Part shown: one piece after another, positions 9,301 to 17,700 of the stretch
How the letters are laid out: every line of letters starts with the position of its first letter
Position numbering within the stretch: the first letter of the stretch is position 1
Assembly (NCBI GenBank): GCA_030693705.1
Contig: JAUYAB010000041.1
Location: 124,001 to 188,000 of the forward strand
DNA length: 64,000 nucleotides
Origin: Ignavibacteria bacterium
Lineage (GTDB): Bacteria; Bacteroidota; Ignavibacteria; Ignavibacteriales; Ignavibacteriaceae
Direction: 5' to 3'
Notes under the pieces: model-generated
Database searches by the model: none
The model's input: the letters and a program-made list of their open reading frames with translations, nothing else
What the model was told of the DNA's origin: nothing
Program-made: the position numbers and the translations under genes

Positions 9301-9869
9301 AAATAGCAGGGATTTATTCATTTAATGATGGACAAAATTTTGTTCTGTATAATTTCAAAAAAGAAATAAAAGAATTGAAAGCAGCCATAAAGTCAATTGA
9401 TGCAAATCTGCATAAAACTAAAGAAAGCAAAGAAAAAACAATGCCGGGAAAAATTCTTTTTAGTCCGGTTGGTTTGAACAAAGCTTTTAAGGATGGTTTG
9501 TTTCCTCTTGGGTGGAAAAATGTGAAAGAACAATGTCAATACAGTAACAAGTTTTATGTTGATGGTTATAAGAGTCCAGCAAAGAAAAAAGTTTATCCTT
9601 ATCGTGATATGGATTTTGTCAAAAATAAATTAGGAGTTGAAGTACAGTTTGGTAAGTATTCTTTCATGGTTTATAATGTTTGTGCTAAAATGACGATTTT
9701 TAAAAATTTGGGACATATTATAGCCGGTGTAGAAATTGTTCCGGTTAAAGAATTAGCTGAACACATGTCAACTGGAGTTTCTTATTTTGAACAATTTGTT
9801 TGGGACTTGGAACAAAGAGGGACAGCTAACATAGATATTCCGGTTATGATAATCGGAATAAGTGCTTAA
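9297..9869 (+). CDS. BglII/BstYI-like type II restriction endonuclease
   Basis: A protein of 190 residues if started at ATG 9297, which overlaps the methyltransferase stop as ATGA; a longer frame beginning at 9279 is less likely. The central and C-terminal region (YRDMDFVKNKLGVEVQFGKY, then FMVYNVCAKMTIF, VEIVPVKELAEHMSTGVSYF and EQFVWDLEQRG) matches what I know of the BglII/BstYI/XhoII endonuclease family. These cut AGATCT or RGATCY as homodimers. The E-x-Q pair in VEVQFGKY fits the modified PD-(D/E)xK active site of BglII. Recognition site is inferred from the family only; AGATCT does occur in this window (10404, 36071), which is compatible because those sites would be methylated. Confidence 0.8.
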   Translation: MKIAGIYSFNDGQNFVLYNFKKEIKELKAAIKSIDANLHKTKESKEKTMPGKILFSPVGLNKAFKDGLFPLGWKNVKEQCQYSNKFYVDGYKSPAKKKVYPYRDMDFVKNKLGVEVQFGKYSFMVYNVCAKMTIFKNLGHIIAGVEIVPVKELAEHMSTGVSYFEQFVWDLEQRGTANIDIPVMIIGISA

Positions 9870-9882
9870 AACAAAAAAATAC

Positions 9883-10143
9883 ATGAACGAGCTTTACAAA
9901 TTCTCCGAAGAAAACCTTTTAAAACAAATAGAAACCGGTAAATATGAACTTGGTTTTTACCGCGTAAAATTTTTTATAAAGAATAGATTACTTTCCGAAA
10001 TACATACAGAAGAAGTAAGTGAGTTTTACCTTTATCCAAGCGGTGGAACGCTGCGGGATAAAAATTTTAACATCGTTTTCTATTCTTCTAAATTTGATAC
10101 ATACCGCGGTTTTGTTCCACCTCATCAACGCAATGATTCTTAA
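9883..10143 (+). CDS. Hypothetical protein after restriction gene
   Basis: An 86-residue frame starting at ATG 9883; a GTG at 9862 overlapping the endonuclease stop would add seven residues. The sequence is rich in aromatic and charged residues (GKYELGFYRVKFFIKNR, then VSEFYLYPSGGTLRDKNF) and has no signal peptide or helix. I do not recognise a family. Position directly behind the restriction-modification pair raises the possibility of an accessory or control protein, but it lacks an obvious helix-turn-helix, so this is only a guess. Confidence 0.5.
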   Translation: MNELYKFSEENLLKQIETGKYELGFYRVKFFIKNRLLSEIHTEEVSEFYLYPSGGTLRDKNFNIVFYSSKFDTYRGFVPPHQRNDS

Positions 10144-10185
10144 AATTTCTCTTTGCAAGAGTCTGTTTATTTATCCGGGTAACCA

Positions 10186-12021
10186 ATGAAAACACTAAAA
10201 AAAATAAAATATTTCTACATTGCATTTGTTATTTCCTCCATTTCCTTTGCGCAACCGTTTAAGTTTGGATGGATCACCGATTTACACATCGGTCTTAAAA
10301 ATGCAGATTTCGATTTGCAAGCGGTTGTTGAAGACATCAATTTGAAAAAAGAAGTATCGTTTGTAATCGCTACCGGAGATATTTCTGAAAACGGAAAAAC
10401 AGAAGATCTAAAAAATGCAAAACAAATTTTAGACAAACTCAATGTTCCGTATTATATAATTCCGGGAAATCACGATACTAAATGGAGTGAAAGCGGTGGC
10501 CAAGTATTTTCAAATCTGTGGAAAGATGACAAGTTTGTAATTGAATATGAAAAAACAGTACTTATCGGATTAAGCAGTGGAATCTCATGGCGGGGTGGTG
10601 GCGGGCATTTTTCTCCGGAGGATTTACATTGGCTTGACTCACTCCTTTCAACTATTCCTTCCGAAAAAGAAATTCTTTTTTTCGCCCATCATCAACTTGA
10701 TAAGGAAGTTGATAACTGGTTTTGGGTTACAAATCTTTTAGCAAAAAAAAATGTGAAAGAAATTTTTGTCGGTCATGGACATGCAAATCGCGTTTATAAT
10801 TTCAACGGACTTGCCGGGGTCATGTCGCGTTCAACCTTGACCGCAAAAGGGAAAAGCTGGGGTTATACTTTGGTGGACGATCAAATCGATTCGCTTTTCT
10901 TTTTTGAAATAACAAAAGATACGCTGATTAAAAAATGGAATGCAATCGGGAAAGAAAATTATTTGGATTATTCACTTGTCGATTCAACTGAATATGAAAA
11001 CTACTCCGCAAATATTCTTTGGCAGAAAGATTTAAAAACAACGATGCTCGCTCCGGTGACAACATATGAAAAGAAAATTATCGCCGCTGCTAAAAATGGA
11101 GTTCTGTTTTGTTTTGATGAAGTCGGCAGTCAATTATGGAAAACGGATTTAGGCGCTTCTTTATTCGGTAAACCGGCGGTTGCAAATAATATTGTTATTG
11201 TTGGAACGATGAAAGGCGATCTATACACGATTGATATTTCTACCGGGCACGTTATACAAGTAATTGGAATTGATGAAGCAATTTCTTCTCCAATTACTAC
11301 CATGGAGATTGATTATCAAGGAGAAAAATCTTACGCGGTAGTTTTTGGCACTGCAACGGGAAAAATATTTTCGTATGAACTTTCTTCTTTAAATCTTTTG
11401 TGGAGTAACACTTCAGCCGGAGGAATGATTGAATCGAAACCGTTGATAAACAAAGATAAAATCATTTTCGGAAGCTGGGATACGTTTCTTTATTGTATTG
11501 ATGCTGCAACCGGATTGTTAAACTGGAAGTGGAACGGAAATCCGGTTTTTAATTTCTCGCCCGCAGCTTCTCCACTTTTAACCGATGGGCGTTATATCTT
11601 TTTTGCAACACCGGATAAAGCAATTACTGCGGTGGATTTGTTGCTCGGTAAAACAGCGTGGCGGAAAATGGAATACGACGCATGGGAATCAATCGGGATT
11701 AGTAATGATTTAAAAAAATTATTTGTTAAAAGTCAGAATGACAAATTACATATCATTTCTGCTGCTAACGGGAAACTTCAAAAAACAATTGATCTGAAAT
11801 TCGGTTTGGATACCGGACCGATTCAACCTATTGAAGTAAACGGAAATATTTACTTCGGTAGTAAAAACGGAAATATTTATGATATCGATTCAAAATTCAA
11901 TTTTACTTCTTTGTTTTTTATGGGAACAACGCGAACGCATTCTTTACAATTGTTGGATGAACAGAGGATAGCCGCATCAAATATGGATGGTAATATTATT
12001 GTCTTTAAGGTAACTGAATAA
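10186..12021 (+). CDS. Secreted metallophosphoesterase fused to PQQ-like beta-propeller
   Basis: A 611-residue exported protein. A signal peptide (hydrophobic residues 8-21, ending near SFAQ) precedes a calcineurin-like phosphoesterase domain with all metal-binding blocks: WITDLHIG, ATGDISENG, PGNHD, FFAHHQ and GHGHANRV, spanning about residues 25-215. From about residue 290 to the end there are repeated beta-propeller blades of the PQQ/quinoprotein type (LLTDGRYIFFATPDKAITAV, GNIYFGSKNGNIYDID and similar). Phosphoesterase substrate is unknown. The propeller could bind a cofactor, protein or glycan; tryptophan docking motifs are weak, so enzyme activity of the propeller is doubtful. The next gene starts at the adjacent base, suggesting an operon with the HAD phosphatase. 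Confidence 0.82.
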   Translation: MKTLKKIKYFYIAFVISSISFAQPFKFGWITDLHIGLKNADFDLQAVVEDINLKKEVSFVIATGDISENGKTEDLKNAKQILDKLNVPYYIIPGNHDTKWSESGGQVFSNLWKDDKFVIEYEKTVLIGLSSGISWRGGGGHFSPEDLHWLDSLLSTIPSEKEILFFAHHQLDKEVDNWFWVTNLLAKKNVKEIFVGHGHANRVYNFNGLAGVMSRSTLTAKGKSWGYTLVDDQIDSLFFFEITKDTLIKKWNAIGKENYLDYSLVDSTEYENYSANILWQKDLKTTMLAPVTTYEKKIIAAAKNGVLFCFDEVGSQLWKTDLGASLFGKPAVANNIVIVGTMKGDLYTIDISTGHVIQVIGIDEAISSPITTMEIDYQGEKSYAVVFGTATGKIFSYELSSLNLLWSNTSAGGMIESKPLINKDKIIFGSWDTFLYCIDAATGLLNWKWNGNPVFNFSPAASPLLTDGRYIFFATPDKAITAVDLLLGKTAWRKMEYDAWESIGISNDLKKLFVKSQNDKLHIISAANGKLQKTIDLKFGLDTGPIQPIEVNGNIYFGSKNGNIYDIDSKFNFTSLFFMGTTRTHSLQLLDEQRIAASNMDGNIIVFKVTE

Positions 12022-12666
12022 ATGAGAAAATATGACGGTGTTATTTTTGATATTGATGGAACGCTAACTTCCACGAATGAACTTATCTTTTCTACTTTTA
12101 ACCACATCACTAAAAAGTATTTAAATAAATCAATGACCAATGAAGAGATCATCGCTTTGTTCGGTCCGACTGAAGATAAAATAATCGAAGATTGGTTTGG
12201 AGAAAATGCCGAAGAAGTGAGGAGAGAATATTATTCGTTCTATACAAATAATCATGCGATGGCAGATATTTATCCGGGAATGAAAGAACTTCTTCATTTT
12301 ATAAAAGAAAAGAATGTATTACTTTCCATATATACCGGGAAAGGGAGAGAAGCTTCTCTTATCACTTTAAAGAAGTTGGGAATAATTGATTTCTTTGATT
12401 TAGTTATTACTGGAAGTGATGTAAAAGAGCACAAACCATCGCCGGAAGGGATTGAAATCTTTGTTGAAAAATATTCTTTGGACAAAGAAAGAGTTTTAAT
12501 GGTTGGAGATGCCCCGGCAGATATTAAAGCGGCTCGCGCAGCAGGAGTTGAAATTGCTTCAGTTGTGTGGGATAGTTACGCACATGATAAAGTACTTAAG
12601 ATGAAGAGTGATTATCTCTTCCATACGGTTGATGAATTAAAAAAGTTTTTTGTCGATGTTCTTTAA
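12022..12666 (+). CDS. HAD-superfamily phosphatase
   Basis: A 214-residue cytoplasmic hydrolase with the HAD motifs in order: motif I FDIDGTLTS (nucleophile Asp), motif II TGKGREAS, motif III lysine in KEHKPSPEG and motif IV MVGDAPADIKAARAAG. The alpha-helical cap after motif I is the type found in phosphoglycolate phosphatases and related enzymes. Substrate is not evident. The start codon directly follows the TAA of the phosphoesterase gene. Confidence 0.88.
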   Translation: MRKYDGVIFDIDGTLTSTNELIFSTFNHITKKYLNKSMTNEEIIALFGPTEDKIIEDWFGENAEEVRREYYSFYTNNHAMADIYPGMKELLHFIKEKNVLLSIYTGKGREASLITLKKLGIIDFFDLVITGSDVKEHKPSPEGIEIFVEKYSLDKERVLMVGDAPADIKAARAAGVEIASVVWDSYAHDKVLKMKSDYLFHTVDELKKFFVDVL

Positions 12667-12670
12667 AACT

Positions 12671-12700
12671 AAAAAGGAGAATTTTTACTTTCTCCTTTTT
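12671..12700. terminator. Bidirectional hairpin terminator
   Basis: A perfect 10-bp stem AAAAAGGAGA / TCTCCTTTTT with a 10-base loop sits between the convergent HAD gene and outer-membrane protein gene. T runs exist on both strands. Confidence 0.8.
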
Positions 12701-12720
12701 CTATTCAAGTTAATCAATTT

Positions 12721-14028
12721 TTACATGTTAAACGGGTAAACAAAACTGATACGCGGTTCAATTTTCTTTTGTGGTTTATAACCGACAATTTCTTTATCAC
12801 TGTTTCTGATCGGCGTGAATGTCCACTGATAAACCATCGAAACTATCATAAACGAGTAAGGTTTGTACCCAAGTTCCGTAAATAAAATTGAGCGGTCATT
12901 TAGTTTGAAGACATCAGCGCCGTCAACAAATATTTTATCATAGCCGGCTCTTGCTATAAATGAAAATCCGCTTGGAGCTACATCGGCTGTTAAATGTAAA
13001 ATACCTCCATCATGGTTGTCTAACTTTTGTAAACCTCCGATAACATTGAACGTTCCTAAAACGGAAATTCCTAACTCACCGTAATAACCGTTTTCTGCAG
13101 CATTTAGATATTCAAGAGTAGTGGCTTTGCTTGAAACATTCTCCGTGTACCGTTCAATTTCATAAAGTGAATTAAAATATGCCGGCATGTATTGGTCGTT
13201 GTTCCATCGGCGTTCTAATTTTGCGGAAGCGCTAAAAATTCCCAATCCGTTCAATCCAAGAATAATTCCTGAAGCCGCGCCGCTTCCGAAGTCAATGATT
13301 TTTACATAATCGAAATAAAGAGAAGCATTTGCCATACTGAAATTAAAGAGAGGCAAACCTAAATCGAGCCCTACGATACTAACTGAACCTTTGTCATCAA
13401 ATATATTTGTCTGATAATTGTAAACCTTTCCCGAGTTCTTATTAAAATCTCCGGCAAAAGTTGCACCTACTTCAAGATTGCCGATAATTGGAATAGATGC
13501 TGCCGATGTGTATTGAAGCGGTCGAACGTATCCGCGCATTCCCAAAACACCGGCTTGCGCAAAACTGCTGTAAATCGATTCAAATCCGAATTTGGTAAAA
13601 TCAAGATCAACAACTGCCCCGATTGTGCGGGTATCAAAACTTGGACTGTTGTTGTACTGATACATGATACTTCCATGTCCTAACGTATAAAAATCTAAAG
13701 CTCCAAGTTTTACATAAACCGGATCTTTCTTCATTCCATAGCGGACATAACGAATAATGCTCAAGTAATCTGAAGTCTCATTAAAGTTTTCTTTGCGTAA
13801 TTTTCCTTGAGAACTGAATTCCAAATTGAGATCTAATCCCACACCGATTTTTGCAAAAGAGATTTCCGGTCTAAAACGGAAAGCATAAAAAGGCTGACCG
13901 TCAATCCACGTCATTCCTAATCCGCCGGTTAAATCACCTTTATTTGGATTTGGGAATTGGTTGAATTGAGAGTAATTATCACTAAAGAAAAAGAAGAGAA
14001 CGAATAAAATTAGTAAGATGTTTTTCAT
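12721..14028 (-). CDS. Predicted outer-membrane beta-barrel protein in porU operon
   Basis: About 435 residues from ATG 14028, the start chosen because it opens a clean signal peptide (MKNILLILFVLFFFFSDNYS). The frame upstream of it is open but adds a non-secretory extension. The mature part alternates polar and hydrophobic residues with many aromatic and glycine positions (FEFRPEISF-like strands, GALDFYTLGHGSIMYQYNN), and ends in a phenylalanine-containing strand ISFVYPFNM, consistent with a beta-barrel. It does not look like PorV, PorP or PorQ as I know them. Placement as third gene behind a PorU-like protease suggests an outer-membrane role linked to the T9SS, which is inference. Confidence 0.65.
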   Translation of the reverse strand: MKNILLILFVLFFFFSDNYSQFNQFPNPNKGDLTGGLGMTWIDGQPFYAFRFRPEISFAKIGVGLDLNLEFSSQGKLRKENFNETSDYLSIIRYVRYGMKKDPVYVKLGALDFYTLGHGSIMYQYNNSPSFDTRTIGAVVDLDFTKFGFESIYSSFAQAGVLGMRGYVRPLQYTSAASIPIIGNLEVGATFAGDFNKNSGKVYNYQTNIFDDKGSVSIVGLDLGLPLFNFSMANASLYFDYVKIIDFGSGAASGIILGLNGLGIFSASAKLERRWNNDQYMPAYFNSLYEIERYTENVSSKATTLEYLNAAENGYYGELGISVLGTFNVIGGLQKLDNHDGGILHLTADVAPSGFSFIARAGYDKIFVDGADVFKLNDRSILFTELGYKPYSFMIVSMVYQWTFTPIRNSDKEIVGYKPQKKIEPRISFVYPFNM

Positions 14029-14091
14029 GTTTTTCTCTGAATTGATGAAAATGATTTTTACAAAGTTAAGGAATGACAAAACAACATCCAT

Positions 14092-14754
14092 TTATTTAAG
14101 GAGAACAAATTTTTTAGTTTCAACAAATTTTCCTGCCCGAAGTTGATAGAAATAAACGCCGCTCGACAATTCGTAATTCCTAATTCCTAATTCGTAATTA
14201 AGTACTCCTGCGTTTTGCTCTTCGTTTACTAAGTTAGCAACTTCTTTTCCCAAAACATTAAATATTTTTAAGGTTACATAACTACCAACTGGTAACTGAT
14301 AACTGATGACTGTCGTTGGATTAAATGGATTAGGATAATTTTGTTTCAGCAAAAATCCGGCGACAGTATTTGCTTCACTTTCAACCTTTGTAATTGTAGA
14401 AACTTCAATGGAATCGGAATACTTAAATGCGCCGTCGTTATCTATCTGCTTTAAACGGTAATGATAAATTGCTTGTTGCAGATCGGTTGAATCTTCATAG
14501 TAATAACTTTTAGGGGAATTGCTGTTCCCGCTTCCGAAAACGAAACCGACTTGTTCCCAATTAGTTTGAGGAAGTTTTCGTTCAACATTGAATCCGTAGT
14601 TATTTACTTCAGTTGCAGTTCCCCAAAACAAAATTACTTTTCCATCGGCGAAGTAGCCTTGAAAATATACGAGTTCAACAGGTAAAGTTCCGTCAGGTTT
14701 TTGAGCTGAGACTACGAAAGTAAATAAAAAAACAAATAAGAAGAGATATCTCAT
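14092..14754 (-). CDS. Small T9SS-exported protein with C-terminal sorting domain
   Basis: A 220-residue protein with a signal peptide (residues 1-17, ending VVSAQ), a fibronectin-like segment typical of these bacteria (LPVELVYFQGYFADGKVILF) and a type A sorting domain from about residue 135 (LLKQNYPNPFNPTTVISYQL, then LKIFNVLGKEVANLVNEEQ and SSGVYFYQLRAGKFVETKK). Its start overlaps the PorU-like stop by four bases (ATGA), so it is made together with the protease. It may be a surface-exposed partner. The stretch NYELGIRNYELS just before SGVYFY is encoded by a DNA repeat also seen between genes. Confidence 0.82.
   Translation of the reverse strand: MRYLFLFVFLFTFVVSAQKPDGTLPVELVYFQGYFADGKVILFWGTATEVNNYGFNVERKLPQTNWEQVGFVFGSGNSNSPKSYYYEDSTDLQQAIYHYRLKQIDNDGAFKYSDSIEVSTITKVESEANTVAGFLLKQNYPNPFNPTTVISYQLPVGSYVTLKIFNVLGKEVANLVNEEQNAGVLNYELGIRNYELSSGVYFYQLRAGKFVETKKFVLLK
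14165..14199 (-). repeat. GAATTACGAATT-type repeat inside a T9SS sorting domain
   Basis: Thirty-five bases here are identical, on the opposite strand, to 38659-38693 inside another T9SS cargo gene. The unit is aattacgaattagg with a second aattacgaatt copy. Shorter versions occur in noncoding DNA at about 36367-36382 and 36547-36562. In both genes it is read in the frame giving NYELGIRNYELS. Confidence 0.8.
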
Positions 14755-17700
14755 TTAACGATCGCAAGTTTCTGTGTAACTGATTCCGATTTCTCATTTC
14801 TTTTTACGATCACTTTATATAAATAAACACCGTTTGCCAAAAAATTTCCGTCTTGATCTTTAGTATCCCAATAAATGTGATTGAAAGATTCAGCGGATGA
14901 TCTTTTAATTTCTTTTACTAAACGTCCTGCAACCGTATAAATTCTAATTGTAAGCTCTACAGGGAACTGAGAAAGTATAAAAGTAAAGTAAGTATTATCT
15001 TTTACCGGATTCGGATAATTGTAACAATTCATAATTGCAAGTTCATTTGAAACAAGGAATACGCGTTCAAAACCGGGTTGATTATCCAACTTACCGTAAA
15101 CGTTATTCCCGAATATCTTAAATTGATGCTCGCCATTAGTTAATGATGGGATGAACGCAAAAGTTAATGTTCTATTTGCTGAATCGTTTTTAATATTCAA
15201 CTGGTTAAACGGAATTCTTTCGTTATCCAGTAAGATGGAAAGGGAAGAAGTGTCACTTACAGCAAACCAAGTCGGGTATTTCAGATCAATTTTTATACTG
15301 GGATTGCCTGAGACGAAATCACCATTCAATATTTCTGTGTTGTCAAAAGTAACGCTCACAGATGAAGCAGAAACTGAGACAACATTAGTATCCGGTTTAG
15401 TAAAGAAAGGAATAGTGAACTCATTATTATCTTTATACAATTCTCTGACATGGTTCTCCGGATCAATTTTTATTTTGAATCCCATATTCCCTTTGCCGTC
15501 GGTTGTGTTTGTCATATAATTGAGAGTAAACATTTTTCTCTGCATTGAATCAAGCGATGCGACAACCGTATCCAGTAGCTGTCGTGAAGAATTATCTTCC
15601 TTCATCACATCAACCAACACATGAAAACTATCTGCCGGAGATTCACCAACATTGTAAACATAAAACTTTAGATCAAGACTATCCCCTTGAATTAGGGTAT
15701 CGCGAGAGATGGAAACGACCTGGTAGTTGGTTGCGAGTTCGGGTAATGTATGAAACTTAACACTTAAACTTGATAAATTAGGTGAAATTGAATCTGATTC
15801 AGTTCTAAACGCGGAAAGAATTTTAATTTTGGGATATAGCCTAGCATCAATAGAATTTAAATCAGCGGTGTTGTTAGTAACCGATAAAACATTCAAAGTA
15901 TCAACAATTCCATTATCTCTTATTCCTAATGGACGATATGAACTGACTAATTCATTACTAATTATTTGTTCGACTGAAAGAGAATCCCATTTACCAACCG
16001 GTCCAATTTCAGAGGTTAATAGCGAGCCACTTTTGTTGGGTGTATAATAAGTAGTATCAATCTTTACACTGCCATTACCAGGCTTAGAAAAAGCTTCCGG
16101 GACAGAACCGGGGACGGCTCCCTTTTTCCCAATTATTGCCCAGGAACCACGAAAGACTAAACTATCGATATAAATACTGCCAAGACTTTTGATTTGATTT
16201 TTTAACTCAGAAGAGGATACACTTCCTTCGTCAGAAACGGCTATTATAACAATGTACTTATTTGAAAGTGTATTTAAAAAGTTGATGTAATTATTTGTTT
16301 CACCACCAAATACATCAAAGAGTCTGTAAGAGATAAATTCAAAACTGCTATCATCAAACACACAGACATGATGTCCACGTAGTGTGTTTTCCGGAATATA
16401 ATTTTTAGAATTTTTCTGAATTGAAGCCGAATTACCGTCGCTGAATCCGGCTGAAAAAGCAGAAAAAACCGTCGTGATGGAATCAAACAAGATATGTCTG
16501 TTCAGATATTGCAAATTTGCTAAAGTAGATTTGGAAAAGGAAAGGCTATCACTTAAGAAATATTTATTGTCATTCGTTTTAATAAAAGAAAAAGAAGAAC
16601 CAAATTGTTCGTTCCCTGCAGTTTTTGTCCTCGCCCAATAGCGTGTGTCTTTTTGAAGATTCGCCATACTTAATGAAGTGAACAGAGTATCTAATGATTT
16701 GTGAACTACCTGGCTGTTCTTAAAGGAATCATTAGTTGCAAATTCTATTTCCAAAGAATCACTTTGCTGTTTACTGGCGGGATTAATCAAACGCAGAAGA
16801 TCACCTAATCCATTTTCAACTGGTTGAGTAACCATCGTTTTGATTGAGGATCCGACAACTAAATACTTAATCGAAACAGAATTGTCAACTTCAGACAATT
16901 CATCAACTGAATTATTTGCATCAAGATGGATCGAAAAGGTATGTTCCCCCGGCTTCTTTCGAATTGGTATTGAAATCTTCATAGAATTAGAAAAATTCGG
17001 CAGGGATTTATTTACTTCCAAATTAAAATTATTAGTATCTGCTACGGCATCATTAATTACAACCGAAAAAGAATCATTCGTTACTTTACCAAAATTATAA
17101 TAATTAAGAGATACAGATAAAGAGTCCATAAGATCTGAAGGATTGGTAGAATTTATATAAATATCAGAAGGAGTGATAGATAAATTCGGTTTATTAGGAA
17201 TTCGGAGTTGTGCTATTGGGTCTCCAATCAGAGTATTGGTTAAGGCGAACAATTTATACACGCCTGTACTGCCATAAGTTTGGAGCATCTTTAGTTTTGC
17301 AAGTTTTAAAGCTTCGCTTATTGTAGAGACCGAATCTATTAAAACTTTCTCATAGAACAATTTGGGCCCTAATAATGAAGTGGACAAAAATCCGAGCGAT
17401 GAGTTTCCAATATATGCGATTGCTTCTCCTTCATTTGAAACAACAAAAAGTTGCGAGAAAGAAGTAACATCGGGTTCTCCAAACCGTGCAGTTGAACATC
17501 CAAAATCAGTAATTAATGGACTTCCAAATCCTTTACTTTTAAGCTGCGAAGGGGTTGTAATTGAATTATCCCATGTTTGGGTTCCGCTATGCCCTAAATA
17601 TGAAATAAAAACCGATCCTTCATCAATTGTTTTCTGAAACTCGGCTTCCGAGTAAGGTCCAAAATTTGTATTTGGATTAATGGTTTTATAAAAGTGAGTT

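Noticed and set aside
14282-14312. 'aactgataactgatgactg' stretch as another repeat in sorting domains
   Set aside because: It encodes the conserved VISYQLPV strand and is similar in all sorting domains for protein reasons, so repeat origin cannot be separated from conservation.
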